Both the position numbers and the translations under genes were made by a program. A stretch of 64,000 nucleotides of DNA from Tatumella ptyseos ATCC 33301 (GTDB lineage Bacteria > Pseudomonadota > Gammaproteobacteria > Enterobacterales > Enterobacteriaceae). The notes beneath the pieces were generated by a model. The model was not told the DNA's origin. It saw only the letters and a program-made list of their open reading frames with translations, and searched no databases. Each line of letters opens with the position of its first letter. Position 1 is the stretch's first letter. The DNA is taken from contig NZ_JMPR01000043.1 in the NCBI RefSeq assembly GCF_000735525.1, positions 17,680 to 81,679 of the forward strand. Direction: 5' to 3'. Positions 1 to 9,008 of the stretch are shown here, in pieces.

Positions 1-384
1 TTGATGGGCTTTGGTCACCGCGTGTATAAAAACTATGACCCACGGGCCACCGTCATGCGTGAAACCTGCCATGAAGTGCTCAAAGAGCTGGATATGAAAG
101 ACGATCTGCTGGAAGTGGCCATGGAGCTGGAGCACATTGCACTGAATGACCCGTACTTTATCGAGCGTAAACTCTACCCTAACGTCGATTTCTATTCCGG
201 CTTGATCCTGAAAGCGATGGGGATCCCGACGTCTATGTTTACGGTGATCTTTGCAATGGCACGTACCGTCGGCTGGATCGCACACTGGATTGAAATGCAT
301 GAAGAAGGAATGAAGATCGCCCGTCCAAGGCAATTATATACCGGCTATACGGAGCGTGAGTTCCATACCAGCCTCACCGAATAA
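1..384 (+). CDS. gltA: Citrate synthase, C-terminal part (5' end outside window)
   Basis: The last 127 codons of hexameric type II citrate synthase, which condenses acetyl-CoA with oxaloacetate to give citrate at the entry of the TCA cycle in the cytoplasm. The visible part opens in [11 protein letters not shown], which carries an active-site His. PNVDFYSG carries the catalytic Asp, and [10 protein letters not shown] and [10 protein letters not shown] carry substrate-contacting Arg residues. The reading frame is open to base 1, so the gene begins upstream of the window. It ends in TAA just before a strong hairpin terminator. The next gene is convergent, so nothing is co-transcribed downstream. 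Assignment is by near identity to the enterobacterial protein as I know it. Confidence 0.97.
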   Translation: MMGFGHRVYKNYDPRATVMRETCHEVLKELDMKDDLLEVAMELEHIALNDPYFIERKLYPNVDFYSGLILKAMGIPTSMFTVIFAMARTVGWIAHWIEMHEEGMKIARPRQLYTGYTEREFHTSLTE

Positions 385-394
385 TTCAGGCGAC

Positions 395-421
395 AAACAC
401 CTCCTGCACGGAGGTGTTTTT
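395..421 (+). terminator. Rho-independent terminator of gltA
   Basis: A perfect 10-bp stem, AAACACCTCC (395-404) with GGAGGTGTTT (410-419), encloses the loop TGCAC and runs into T residues. It begins 11 nt after the gltA stop codon. The A-rich 5' arm could also stop leftward transcription. Confidence 0.9.
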
Positions 422-460
422 CCTCCCGGCCAAACAGCCCCTGTCATTAAGAACGCTCAA

Positions 461-481
461 CGGAGGCAGGCAGAGCCTCCG
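461..481 (-). terminator. Hairpin downstream of the AroE-like gene
   Basis: A 7-bp stem, CGGAGGC (461-467) with GCCTCCG (475-481), lies about 40 nt past the stop of the minus-strand gene at 522-1376. No good T-tract follows on the minus strand, so terminator function is only likely. Confidence 0.45.
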
Positions 482-521
482 GGTCTAGCCAGCCGGTCAG
501 CTCTCCCCTCTTTCGACCGTA

Positions 522-1376
522 TTAGCCGGTAAAGAGTTTCTGTAATACTTTACGCATAGGCTCTTTATCTGCCTCTTTATCGAACCAGTAAGTGAGGTTT
601 AACGCCCCCTGATTCACCAGCATATTTAATCCATTCAGTGTCCGGCAACCTTTATCCGCGGCTTTTCTTAAAAGCGCTGTTTGCGGCGGATTGGGGATCA
701 CATCAGCAACAAACAGCGAGCTTTCCAGACTCTCCGTATCAATGTCCGGTAACGCGTCAGCATCATCCAGCCCGACAGACGTCGCATTCACCAGAATATC
801 CGGAAGCGGATCAATGCGTAACCCCGGTGTCCAGGCCTTAAAGGTCGCTTTTGCTTTCGTATTGTCGTTGATCAGATCGACCAGTTCCTGACCTTTTTTC
901 TTATCACGGTTAATGATGGTAATTTCTGTGGCTCCGGCTAAGGCCGATTCCACGGCAATGGCCCGGGCTGCCCCCCCGGCTCCCAGCAATGCCAGGGTTT
1001 TGCCTTTGACATCAATTTGCTCACTTAATGCCTCGACGAACCCCTTACCGTCGGTATTCTCGCCGGTGAGTTTACCGTCACGGATAATGACACAGTTAAC
1101 GGCACCGATGACTTTGGCTGAGGTGCCCAGTTCATCAATATACTCAATAATGGCCTGTTTGTTGGGTATGGAGCAGTTAAACCCGCGCCAGCCCATGGCT
1201 TTTGCACCAGCCACGGCCTGCTCAAGCTGCTCTTTGCCGACATCACAATTGATATAACGGGCAGGAATGCCCTGATGCTGGTAGGCAGCTTCCATGACGG
1301 CCACGGTGGGGTTTTCGGCACAAGGTGAAGAGAAAGAACCGGTCAGATCACTCAGAAAATTTTCTTGTTCAGCCAT
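522..1376 (-). CDS. Shikimate/quinate dehydrogenase family protein (AroE paralogue 1)
   Basis: A 284-residue protein with the two-domain AroE fold: an N-terminal substrate domain and a C-terminal Rossmann domain. The family reduces 3-dehydroshikimate or oxidises shikimate/quinate with NAD(P). The catalytic Lys (NCSIPNK, K73) and Asp (ENTDGKGF, D109) are both present, as is the nucleotide loop GAGGAA (about 132-137). NRDKKK (about 156-161) resembles an NADP-type basic patch. The usual substrate motif with paired serines is replaced by GSFSSPCAENPT (13-24), so the substrate may differ from shikimate. The start is supported by AGGAG about 6 nt upstream. The gene lies 149 nt downstream of pxpA on the same strand and could be read through from the pxp operon. 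It takes the place of abrB/nei in E. coli order. The fold is clear; the substrate is unknown. Confidence 0.85.
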   Translation of the reverse strand: MAEQENFLSDLTGSFSSPCAENPTVAVMEAAYQHQGIPARYINCDVGKEQLEQAVAGAKAMGWRGFNCSIPNKQAIIEYIDELGTSAKVIGAVNCVIIRDGKLTGENTDGKGFVEALSEQIDVKGKTLALLGAGGAARAIAVESALAGATEITIINRDKKKGQELVDLINDNTKAKATFKAWTPGLRIDPLPDILVNATSVGLDDADALPDIDTESLESSLFVADVIPNPPQTALLRKAADKGCRTLNGLNMLVNQGALNLTYWFDKEADKEPMRKVLQKLFTG

Positions 1377-1525
1377 CAGAAACTCCTGTTATCAGAATGT
1401 TTCTTTAAGCCTTAAACAGAATGGCAGCACTGTCAACGTTACTGCCATTGATAATATGAATCATAATATTACCCGCGGCATGATCGCCGCGTGCGACCCG
1501 ATATCCTGTCCTGCACATCGGGGCT

Positions 1526-2260
1526 TCAGGCAGTGATCATAATATTTTCCCGGCGGAAGGCTTCACACAATGCCCGGGCGAACAGCAAGGCATGTTCCCC
1601 ATCCCCATGCAGGCAGACGGTCTGCGCGGTGACACGAACCTGCTCCCCGCTCACTGCGGTGACTTCCCCCTGCTGTACCATCTGCAAAGTCTGAGTGATC
1701 GCCTGGCTGGCTTCAGCCAGTAATGCGCCGGGTTCTCCGCGAGGTACCAGCTCACCCTTCACGGTATATCCCCGGTCTGCAAACACTTCCTCACGCGTCG
1801 CTAAACCGTAATGCTGCCCCGCGGCAATCAACTCACTGCCGGCCAGTCCGACCAGAATCAGTCCGGGATCTGCGGCGAAGACCGCCCGGGCGATGATGTC
1901 TGCCAGTTGTCTGTCACGCGCCGCCTGGTTATACAGCATTCCGTGGGGTTTCACGTGGGCTAACGCAACGCCTTCACTGGCGGCAATGGTTTTTAACGCC
2001 CCAATCTGATAGAGCTGCTGCGCATAGACGTCCGATGCCGGTAACGTCATCGCCGTCCGGCCAAAATTCTCACGATCCGGAAAAGAAGGATGCGCTCCGA
2101 CCCGTACCCCGTATTGTTTTGCCAGACGTACGGACTGCAACATGGTGGATGCATCACCGGCATGAAATCCGCAGGCGATATTGGCTGAACTGACTAATTG
2201 CAGCAACTGATCATCCAGAGCCGAACCCTCACCCAAATCCGCATTTAAATCTATTTTCAT
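1526..2260 (-). CDS. pxpA: 5-oxoprolinase subunit A (PxpA, YbgL/LamB family)
   Basis: A 244-residue subunit of the ATP-dependent prokaryotic 5-oxoprolinase, which opens 5-oxo-L-proline (pyroglutamate) to glutamate and clears a spontaneous damage product of glutamine. The family signature [12 protein letters not shown] begins the protein. [18 protein letters not shown] and [10 protein letters not shown] contain the conserved His, Asp and Lys positions. An in-frame start six codons upstream exists, but the conserved start at 2260 is preferred: its ATG forms an ATGA overlap with the pxpC stop and has AGAGAG just upstream. It is the last gene of the pxpBCA operon. The three subunits are needed together, which the overlapping arrangement supports. 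Confidence 0.95.
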   Translation of the reverse strand: MKIDLNADLGEGSALDDQLLQLVSSANIACGFHAGDASTMLQSVRLAKQYGVRVGAHPSFPDRENFGRTAMTLPASDVYAQQLYQIGALKTIAASEGVALAHVKPHGMLYNQAARDRQLADIIARAVFAADPGLILVGLAGSELIAAGQHYGLATREEVFADRGYTVKGELVPRGEPGALLAEASQAITQTLQMVQQGEVTAVSGEQVRVTAQTVCLHGDGEHALLFARALCEAFRRENIMITA

Positions 2261-3186
2261 CTCTCTGAGAGTCCCCATTCCATCATCTTCAGTACATGCT
2301 GCTGGTGCTGTTTTGCCCGTAATGCTTCTTCATGAGTACAGTGAACAAAATGTATCGGCTCCCCCGGGCGTATCTGTGCCAGATGGTAAAGATCCGCCGA
2401 AATCACCACGCCTATCCGGGGATAACCTCCCGTCGTCTGGGCATCTGCCATCAGAACCACAGGCTGTCCGCCGTTAGTGACCTGTATCGTCCCCGGCAGC
2501 ACCGCATGGGAGAGTAACTCCCGGCCGCACGGCCGTTGGAGTTGCCGGCCCTGTAAACGGAACCCCATCCGGTTACTCTGAGCTGACAGCGTCCAGCCTG
2601 TACGCCAGAATGCCTGACCGGATCCGCGGCTGAACTCATGGTATTCGGGCCCGGGGATGACCCTCACGCGATTTCCCCACAATAATTGCCTGACCCCGGC
2701 ACTGTGTGAAAACTCCCGGGTCGGCGGATTCAGCGGTAACTGATCACCGTCACGCAGATAGCGCCCCTGCCAGCCACCAAACCCGGCTTTCAGATCCGTA
2801 CTGACGGATCCCATGACCTCAGGCAGATCAAAACCGCCATTGATCGCCAGATAGCTTCTGACTCCGCGCAGTGCACGATGTAATGTCAGCACCTGTCCTG
2901 CCCTGGCGAAAGTTCGCCAGCCTGTCCAGACGGGCTTACCCTCAAGTTCGGCCTCACAGCCTGCACCGGTCAGGGCGAACCAGCTATCGCGTCCAAAAAT
3001 GAACTGAGCCTGTCCGAAAGTGACCTCGAGGACGGCGCTGTTTTCAGGATTACCTGCCAGCAGATTCGCCGTTTTCATGGCCGGCAGATCCAGGGCTCCG
3101 CTCAGGCTGATCCCTGACTGGCTATAGTGATAGCGCCCGGCATCCTGAACTGAGGTGGCCATTCCGGCACGGAGGATGGTTAACAT
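2257..3186 (-). CDS. pxpC: 5-oxoprolinase subunit C (PxpC, YbgK)
   Basis: A 309-residue protein of the biotin-dependent carboxyltransferase-like family (AHS2 domain). It pairs with PxpB to form the part of 5-oxoprolinase thought to phosphorylate the substrate using ATP. Conserved blocks visible are SVQDAGR near the N-terminus, [14 protein letters not shown] and GGYPRIG toward the C-terminus. Length is normal for the family. The gene overlaps pxpB by 7 bp at its start and pxpA by 4 bp at its end, so translation of all three is probably coupled. In this family similar sequences are sometimes annotated as urea carboxylase or allophanate hydrolase subunits; the full pxpABC set argues for 5-oxoprolinase. 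Confidence 0.95.
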   Translation of the reverse strand: MLTILRAGMATSVQDAGRYHYSQSGISLSGALDLPAMKTANLLAGNPENSAVLEVTFGQAQFIFGRDSWFALTGAGCEAELEGKPVWTGWRTFARAGQVLTLHRALRGVRSYLAINGGFDLPEVMGSVSTDLKAGFGGWQGRYLRDGDQLPLNPPTREFSHSAGVRQLLWGNRVRVIPGPEYHEFSRGSGQAFWRTGWTLSAQSNRMGFRLQGRQLQRPCGRELLSHAVLPGTIQVTNGGQPVVLMADAQTTGGYPRIGVVISADLYHLAQIRPGEPIHFVHCTHEEALRAKQHQQHVLKMMEWGLSER

Positions 3187-3836
3187 TGTCCCTCCTTCTG
3201 AGGCACAAAGCGCACCGTATCCCCGGGAGCCAGTAAAACCGGCGGGATGCGTTGCGCGGAAAATAAAGATAACGAGGACTGGCCGATAAGCTGCCAGCCC
3301 CCCGGCGTCGGAAGCGGATAAATACCCGTCTGGCTTCCGCCAATCCCGACGCTGCCTGCAGGTACCGAAATTCTGGGCTCAGCCCGGCGCGGGCAGTGAA
3401 GACTGACATCCAGCCCGCCCAGATAAGGGAACCCGGGCTGAAAACCAATAAAATACACGGTATAGAGCGCAGCACTGTGCCGTTCAATGACCTGAGAAGG
3501 CGAGAGCTGGCAATAGCGGGCAACCTCTGCCAGGTCCGGACCCGCAGCCCCTCCGTAGATGACCGGGATAGTGACGGTTCGCGATTCAGGAATAGCCGCA
3601 GAGCTGTTTTCCCATTGGCTGCGAAGCCCCGCCAGCGCGGCCCTGGTATCCGACGGAATATCCAGCAGAATAACGGTCAGATTGTTCATTCCGGGAATGA
3701 CTTGCCGGACCCCTTGCACTTTTTCCAGTTGCCTGGCCATTCCCCGGATTTTGTGCTGCGACGCCAGGGATACCGGGGGAGATAGCTCCATCACCAGTGC
3801 CTGCTCTCCCAGCATGTAATATCTGATTTGCTGCAC
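3180..3836 (-). CDS. pxpB: 5-oxoprolinase subunit B (PxpB, YbgJ)
   Basis: A 218-residue AHS1/KipI-like subunit of 5-oxoprolinase that works with PxpC. Conserved motifs are [49 protein letters not shown] and TPGGWQLIG. The open frame extends to 3944, but the extra N-terminal residues do not fit the family. Two GTG codons lie in tandem, and the second (3836) has GGAGG exactly 6 nt upstream and aligns with the E. coli start, so it is chosen. First gene of the pxpBCA operon. The 3' end overlaps pxpC by 7 bp. Confidence 0.93.
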   Translation of the reverse strand: MQQIRYYMLGEQALVMELSPPVSLASQHKIRGMARQLEKVQGVRQVIPGMNNLTVILLDIPSDTRAALAGLRSQWENSSAAIPESRTVTIPVIYGGAAGPDLAEVARYCQLSPSQVIERHSAALYTVYFIGFQPGFPYLGGLDVSLHCPRRAEPRISVPAGSVGIGGSQTGIYPLPTPGGWQLIGQSSLSLFSAQRIPPVLLAPGDTVRFVPQKEGQC

Positions 3837-4199
3837 CACCTGCCTCCGCATTAAAAACACGGCCCAATAAAGCCAATGTAGTGTCCACAGACACCTGTGA
3901 TCCCGTGCTACCGTTATCCGTAACTGAAGGATCTGTGTCAACATTTTTAATAATTCAGAGACATACGGTAAAATGATGGCAGCCGGCCGGGGACAGAAAA
4001 TGTCATATTTTCCGTAAACAGGAGATGAACTTCGCCAATAGAATAGCCTTGCAGGAGAGGAGGATCAGGCCGGATTATCCCTGCGGGGGAAAACCGCTTA
4101 CCGGGGTATCCCTGCAGGGAAAAATTAAGTATGACACGGTAATGCAAGGCCCTGCCGGGAAGACCCCCGGCAAAGCCCTGTCAGTGACGGAAAGGACAC
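3837..4199. other. Gap between ybgI and pxpB with short repeats
   Basis: A 363-nt gene-free stretch upstream of pxpB and downstream of ybgI, both on the minus strand. It holds two direct copies of ATCCCTGCNGGG (4077-4088 and 4108-4119). The second lies inside a perfect 12-bp palindrome, TCCCTGCAGGGA (4109-4120). A further hairpin, TGCCGGG/CCCGGCA, lies near 4152-4171. No T-tract follows any of them on the minus strand, and no promoter is obvious. Confidence 0.5.
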
Positions 4200-4943
4200 T
4201 CAGGCCGGGTTGTCGATATCGACGAAAGTGACCTGCAAACCCTGCTGCTCGCGGAGCCATTCCCCTAAGGCACGTATGCCTCCGCGTTCGGTCGCATGAT
4301 GACCGGCCGCATAAAAATGGAGTCCTCGCTCACGGGCAACATGGATAGTCTTTTCCGAGACCTCACCGGTAATAAAGGCATCAACACCAAAATCTGCCGC
4401 ATCATCGATAAAGCCCTGCCCCCCTCCGGTACACCACGCGATGCGGGTGATGGTGTCGGGGGCATTCTCCCCGCTATGCAAAGGTTCACGACCCAGTTTA
4501 TCCTGAATCAGCAACTTCAGGGCTTCACCGCTTAGCGGAGTGCTCAGCGAGCCATAAGGCACCAGCGGAACGATTTCACCCTCCGCCTGAATACCGAGCA
4601 GTTTTGCCAGTTGGGCATTATTTCCTAACTCTGGATGAGCATCCAAAGGAAGGTGCCAGCCATACAGATTGATATCATTCAGTAGCAGCGTTCGCAGGCG
4701 CTGACGCTTCATCCCTTTCACCAGCGGCGACTCATTTTTCCAGAAATAACCATGATGGACGATCACGGCATCTGCCTGTAATTTTACCGCCTCATCCAGC
4801 AGAGCCTGACAGGCGGTAACACCGGTCACCACCCGTTTTACTTCAGGACGGCCTTCAACCTGCAGACCGTTAGGGGCGTAATCGCTGAAACTGTGGCTGT
4901 TCAGTTGCTGATGGATCAATTGTTCAAGCCGGGTATTATTCAT
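4200..4943 (-). CDS. ybgI: Nif3-like dinuclear metal-centre hexameric protein YbgI
   Basis: A 247-residue protein of the Nif3/DUF34 family, a toroidal hexamer with a two-metal centre of unsettled cellular function (GTP cyclohydrolase I type 2 is an older label). Visible metal-ligand motifs are VIVHHGYFW, HLPLDAHPELGNN, TGEVSEK and AGHHATERGG. The start at 4943 matches the E. coli length of 247. An ATG four codons upstream (4955) forms an ATGA overlap with the phrB stop and is the alternative. The position between phrB and pxpB is conserved in enterobacteria, and the close spacing to phrB suggests co-transcription. Its link to either neighbour's chemistry is not known from sequence. Confidence 0.93.
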   Translation of the reverse strand: MNNTRLEQLIHQQLNSHSFSDYAPNGLQVEGRPEVKRVVTGVTACQALLDEAVKLQADAVIVHHGYFWKNESPLVKGMKRQRLRTLLLNDINLYGWHLPLDAHPELGNNAQLAKLLGIQAEGEIVPLVPYGSLSTPLSGEALKLLIQDKLGREPLHSGENAPDTITRIAWCTGGGQGFIDDAADFGVDAFITGEVSEKTIHVARERGLHFYAAGHHATERGGIRALGEWLREQQGLQVTFVDIDNPA

Positions 4944-4951
4944 TCTGTTTC

Positions 4952-6394
4952 TCATTTTCCGGGGGATGGATTGTGCTTCCGGGCAGCCTCGTAGGCCTGC
5001 AGAGTCGTCTGACGCGCCTGCTTATGATCAACAATCTGTGCCGGATAATCCAGTGTTTTGCCGTGTTTTTTCGCCCAGTTGACCGGATCATGGATAGCTT
5101 TATCCGGCACAGCGGACAGCTCAGGGATCCAGCGCCGGATGAAATTACCGGCAGGGTCAAAACGTTCACCCTGCAGTTGCGGGTTAAAAATGCGGAAGTA
5201 CGGCGCCGCATCGGTACCGGTGGAGGCGGCCCATTGCCAGCCACCGTTATTAGCGGCCAGCGAACCATCCAGCAATTGCGACATAAAGTATCGCTCACCT
5301 TCCCGCCAGTCGATAAGCAAATCCTTCACCAGGAAACTGGCGACAATCATCCGCAACCGGTTATGCATCCAGCCGGTTTCGTTCAGTTGCCGCATAGCGG
5401 CATCCACCACCGGAAACCCGGTCTTACCCTGTTGCCAGGCCCGTAATTGTTCATCATCCTTGCGCCAGCGGACATTTGCCGTCCAGTCGGTAAAGGGCTG
5501 ATGACGACACAATGCCGGATAAGCCACCAGCAGATGAATATAAAACTCCCGCCAGAAGATTTCATTCAGCCAGCTGAAGGCATTCCCGCCGGACAGGGCT
5601 TCGGGATGGTCATGAAGGATACGTAACAGACACTGCCGTGCCGAAATCTGCCCGGTCGCCAGGTACGGAGATAATACGCTGGTGCCCGCATGTTCAGGGA
5701 AGTCCCGCAGACGATGATACTCTTCAGCCCCTTGCTGACTGAACTTACGCAGGCGCTGAAGGGCCGCCCGATGACCGGGAGGAAAACATTCCCTGTCATA
5801 GTCGCGACTCTGCTCACTCAATGACGGGATATCATTCGCCTGAATATCCGCCGGATGTGCCCGCTTGTCAGGTGCGGGGTAGCACTCCGGGAGTTCATGT
5901 AAAAGCGCTTTGACCAGCGCTTTACTGAAAGGGGTATAAACATTGTACATTGTCCCTTTACCGGTCAGTACGCTGCCGGGAGGAACCAGGGTTCCGTCAT
6001 GGAACCCCTGACTCACGATATCCTCTTCCGCGAGTTTTTGCTCTGCCCGTTGGTCTCGACGGTGTTCGTTCAGTTCGTATTGGTAGTTATAAAAAACCTG
6101 AGTCACCTCATACCTGTGACAGATACCGGAAAGCTGTTCCACACTCTGCGTAAAATCATCACAGGCAGCAAACAACAGCGGGATCCCCAGCCCGCTAAGG
6201 TCTTCACTCAGATGTTGCAGACTGTCACGAATAAACGATAGCTGACGTCCGGACACATCATGCTGCTGCCATTGCCCCGGGGTGGCGATGTACAGGGCTA
6301 TCACCCTGGCATCAGGATCCTGGCAAGCCGCATAAAGTGCAGGATTATCATTCAGACGTAAGTCATTTCTCAGCCAGACAAGATGAGTTTTCAC
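4952..6394 (-). CDS. phrB: Deoxyribodipyrimidine photo-lyase
   Basis: A 480-residue class I CPD photolyase that uses light, FAD and an antenna folate to split cyclobutane pyrimidine dimers in DNA. The N-terminal alpha/beta photolyase domain starts MKTHLVWLRNDLRLNDNP. The C-terminal FAD domain carries TSVLSPYLATGQIS, WREFYIHLL, GFPVVDAAMRQL, WMHNRLRMI and NNGGWQWAASTGTDA, with the Trp residues of the electron-transfer path. Length matches the E. coli enzyme. It begins with GTG, overlapping the stop of the upstream YbgA-domain gene by 4 bp (GTGA), so the pair is translationally coupled. A large dyad at the head of this operon suggests regulated, possibly light-responsive, expression. Confidence 0.96.
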   Translation of the reverse strand: MKTHLVWLRNDLRLNDNPALYAACQDPDARVIALYIATPGQWQQHDVSGRQLSFIRDSLQHLSEDLSGLGIPLLFAACDDFTQSVEQLSGICHRYEVTQVFYNYQYELNEHRRDQRAEQKLAEEDIVSQGFHDGTLVPPGSVLTGKGTMYNVYTPFSKALVKALLHELPECYPAPDKRAHPADIQANDIPSLSEQSRDYDRECFPPGHRAALQRLRKFSQQGAEEYHRLRDFPEHAGTSVLSPYLATGQISARQCLLRILHDHPEALSGGNAFSWLNEIFWREFYIHLLVAYPALCRHQPFTDWTANVRWRKDDEQLRAWQQGKTGFPVVDAAMRQLNETGWMHNRLRMIVASFLVKDLLIDWREGERYFMSQLLDGSLAANNGGWQWAASTGTDAAPYFRIFNPQLQGERFDPAGNFIRRWIPELSAVPDKAIHDPVNWAKKHGKTLDYPAQIVDHKQARQTTLQAYEAARKHNPSPGK

Positions 6395-7194
6395 AGCGCC
6401 TCCGTTTGCAGGGAAAATTCTGCCACAGAGGGCAGAGAGGGGAAAAGGTAGCGCTGGGATGACAACCAGCTATGCGGGTACATAGCAAGATAGCGCTTCA
6501 GCTCTGCCACCGGTGCTGACAGCGGTAATTCCCCGCGTCGGTAATCATCAATAATCGCCGCCAGTGCTTGTCTCTGCGGCCCGCTGAGGTGCGGGCGGAA
6601 ATACCCCTGGATATGCATCAGCACATTGGTATGGTTTTCCCGCGTCGCAGGGCAGCTAAGAATTTCCATCAGCTTGCGGCGATACGCCAGCGCAAACGCT
6701 TCCAGGGATGGCCAGTCAGACATACCGGCCACCAGCGGTCCTGACTGACGATACAACGGCTGAGAATGCGCCAGTAATTGATATTTGTAACAGGTATGAA
6801 ACTGCATCAGCCGGTTTGCTGTCAGCTCTCCGTCACACAAGGCATCAAATTCTGCACGTGCTGCCACCGATGCCAGAAACTGCTGACGCTGTTCGGGACG
6901 GGCGAGATCACTTTCATCCGTTAACGGCAGAGAAGGGACATGTCCGGATAAAATTTCATATTCAGCCCGGCTCACCTGTTGTGAAATAATAATCCCGTTA
7001 ACGGGCCAGAGCGTTAATTTCTGACGGCTGGTCAGTGGCGGGTGCTCAGCATGTTCACGAGTCATGAGTGCTGTAACATCCTGTGCTGTAATGTGTTTCA
7101 GTCGGAATCCGGAAGGCAAATCAACCGCCAGGCGTGTCATGGCCTGGTCCCGGGACTGCGCGGTCAAAACCCCGATAAGCGGAGAAAGCGTCAT
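6391..7194 (-). CDS. ybgA: YbgA/DUF1722 domain protein with a long N-terminal region
   Basis: A 267-residue protein whose C-terminal half (about 129-260) is a DUF1722/YbgA domain: LMQFHTCYKYQLLAHS, PATRENHTNVLMHIQGYF and YLAMYPHSWLSSQRYLFP are recognisable. E. coli YbgA has essentially only this domain at about 169 residues. The first roughly 125 residues here lack the Cys motifs of the DUF523 domain that is often fused to DUF1722. The junction ESDLARPEQRQQFLASV still resembles the DUF523-DUF1722 linker. DUF1722 proteins are commonly found beside photolyases; their function is unestablished. The start at 7194 abuts a 10-bp inverted repeat; an alternative ATG is at 7140. It overlaps phrB by 4 bp. 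Confidence 0.8.
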   Translation of the reverse strand: MTLSPLIGVLTAQSRDQAMTRLAVDLPSGFRLKHITAQDVTALMTREHAEHPPLTSRQKLTLWPVNGIIISQQVSRAEYEILSGHVPSLPLTDESDLARPEQRQQFLASVAARAEFDALCDGELTANRLMQFHTCYKYQLLAHSQPLYRQSGPLVAGMSDWPSLEAFALAYRRKLMEILSCPATRENHTNVLMHIQGYFRPHLSGPQRQALAAIIDDYRRGELPLSAPVAELKRYLAMYPHSWLSSQRYLFPSLPSVAEFSLQTEAL

Positions 7195-7229
7195 AAACCT
7201 GTACCTTATATTTAAAACTGTACAGGTTT
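7195..7229 (-). promoter_or_regulatory. Candidate MerR/MlrA-type operator before ybgA-phrB
   Basis: A perfect 10-bp inverted repeat, AAACCTGTAC (7195-7204) and GTACAGGTTT (7220-7229), separated by 15 nt. It directly abuts the ybgA ATG. A TATACT hexamer (complement of 7232-7237) lies just upstream on the minus strand. Long dyads of TGTACA-type half-sites with about 12-14 nt spacing are what I recall for MlrA-like MerR regulators. Binding by such a factor is inference. Confidence 0.55.
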
Positions 7230-7288
7230 GGAGTATAACGGCAATCACAGAAAAGATCTCCCGCTATCGCGTTTCCCGGTTTTTTCCC

Positions 7289-7315
7289 AAAAAAAAGCGC
7301 CCAACGGGCGCTTTT
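7289..7315 (-). terminator. Terminator of the seqA-pgm operon
   Basis: Stem AAAAGCGCCC (7293-7302) with GGGCGCTTTT (7306-7315), loop AAC. On the minus strand the stem is followed by a run of eight T residues, placed about 20 nt beyond the pgm stop. The A/T flanks make it potentially bidirectional. Confidence 0.9.
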
Positions 7316-7338
7316 GAAATCTATTTCTCTGATCGTCA

Positions 7339-8979
7339 TCAGGCGTTTTTGAGTACGTCGCTGACGATATCAACGGCTTCTTTTTCGATTTTTTCGCGGT
7401 GCTCAGCTCCCAGGAAGCTCTCACAATAAATCTTGTAAGCATCTTCGGTCCCGGAAGGACGCGCAGCAAACCAGCCATTTTTAGTCATAACTTTCAGGCC
7501 ACCAATCGCCGCACCATTACCTGGTGCTTCGGTCAGTCGGGCGATGATCGGGTCACCGGCCAGGATATCCGCACTCACCATTTCCGGTGATAACTTTGAT
7601 AGCACCGCTTTCTGGGCCGTGGTTGCCGGTGCCTGAATACGGTTGTAGCTCGGAGAACCGAATTTATCCGCCAGTGCATCATAATGCTGCTGTGGATTCA
7701 GTCCGGTCACTGCAGTAATTTCTGCCGCCAACAGGCACATAATGATGCCGTCTTTATCTGTCGACCACGGCGTACCGTCAAAGCGCAGGAAGGAAGCCCC
7801 GGCACTCTCTTCGCCGCCAAAACCCAGGCTGCCATCAAACAGACCATCAACAAACCATTTAAAGCCCACCGGAACCTCAATCAGCTGACGACCGATATCC
7901 TCTACCACCCGATCGATCATGGCACTGGAAACCAGCGTCTTACCGACGGCGACATCAGCAGACCATTGCGGACGATGGCGGAAAAGATAGTGGATCGCTA
8001 CCGCAAGATAGTGGTTCGGATTCATCAGCCCGGACGGGGTAACGATGCCGTGACGGTCATAATCCGGGTCGTTAGCAAACGCCAGGTCAAATTTCTCGCG
8101 CAGAGCCAGCAGGCCCGCCATTGCACATTCAGACGAACAGTCCATACGGACCGCTCCGTCTTTGTCCAGATGCATAAAGCGGAATGTCTGGTCGACAGCA
8201 TCATTTACCAGCGTAATATTCAACTGATAATGTTCAGCGATACGTTGCCAGTAGGCAATCCCGGAGCCACCTAACGGGTCAACGCCCAGCGTAAGATTCG
8301 CTTTTTTTATAGCATCAAAATCAATAACATCCGCCAGCCCTTCCACATAAGGCTGGATCAGATCCTCTTCACGAATAAGTCCGCGGGTGTTGGCTTCCGC
8401 CAGAGTCAGGCGTTTTACGTCTTTCAGAGAGTCCCGGATTAACTGATTCGCACGGGCTTCAACCACTTTAGTTACATTGGTATCTGCCGGGCCGCCATTC
8501 GGTGGATTATATTTAATCCCTCCGTCTTCCGGCGGGTTATGCGACGGTGTAATGACAATCCCGTCGGCCAGCGCTGAACCACGTTTATTATGTTGCAGGA
8601 TTGCGTTAGAGATAGCCGGGGTCGGCGTATAGCCATTGTCCTGCTGGACAATCACTTCCACCCCGTTAGCGACCAGGACTTCCAGTACGGAGATCATCGC
8701 CGGTTCAGACAACGCATGGGTATCTTTCCCGACATAGCAAGGCCCGGTGATACCGTTTTTGCTGCGTTCTTCCGCAATCGCCTGGGCAATCGCCAGAATA
8801 TGCGTCTCATTGAAACTCTGACGCGCGGAACTGCCACGGTGACCGGAAGTGCCGAATTTCACTGCATGGTCACTGTCAGACAGATCCGGTTTCAGCACGT
8901 AATACTGTGATGTCAGTTGCGCGACATTAATAAGATCGCTCTGTTGAGCAGGTTGCCCTGCCCGTGGGTGACTGGCCAT
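7339..8979 (-). CDS. pgm: Phosphoglucomutase (alpha-D-glucose phosphate specific)
   Basis: A 546-residue cytoplasmic enzyme that interconverts glucose 1-phosphate and glucose 6-phosphate, feeding glycogen, trehalose and UDP-glucose synthesis. The phospho-serine loop is [12 protein letters not shown] (Ser146). The metal loop is NDPDYDRHG, the sugar-specificity loop [10 protein letters not shown], and the phosphate-binding loop [12 protein letters not shown] near the C-terminus. Sequence and length match E. coli Pgm. It lies 29 nt downstream of seqA on the same strand, the conserved seqA-pgm operon, and ends at a strong terminator. Confidence 0.98.
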   Translation of the reverse strand: MASHPRAGQPAQQSDLINVAQLTSQYYVLKPDLSDSDHAVKFGTSGHRGSSARQSFNETHILAIAQAIAEERSKNGITGPCYVGKDTHALSEPAMISVLEVLVANGVEVIVQQDNGYTPTPAISNAILQHNKRGSALADGIVITPSHNPPEDGGIKYNPPNGGPADTNVTKVVEARANQLIRDSLKDVKRLTLAEANTRGLIREEDLIQPYVEGLADVIDFDAIKKANLTLGVDPLGGSGIAYWQRIAEHYQLNITLVNDAVDQTFRFMHLDKDGAVRMDCSSECAMAGLLALREKFDLAFANDPDYDRHGIVTPSGLMNPNHYLAVAIHYLFRHRPQWSADVAVGKTLVSSAMIDRVVEDIGRQLIEVPVGFKWFVDGLFDGSLGFGGEESAGASFLRFDGTPWSTDKDGIIMCLLAAEITAVTGLNPQQHYDALADKFGSPSYNRIQAPATTAQKAVLSKLSPEMVSADILAGDPIIARLTEAPGNGAAIGGLKVMTKNGWFAARPSGTEDAYKIYCESFLGAEHREKIEKEAVDIVSDVLKNA

Positions 8980-9008
8980 TGCCGTTTCTCCCTAACGCTA
9001 AGTTCGGA

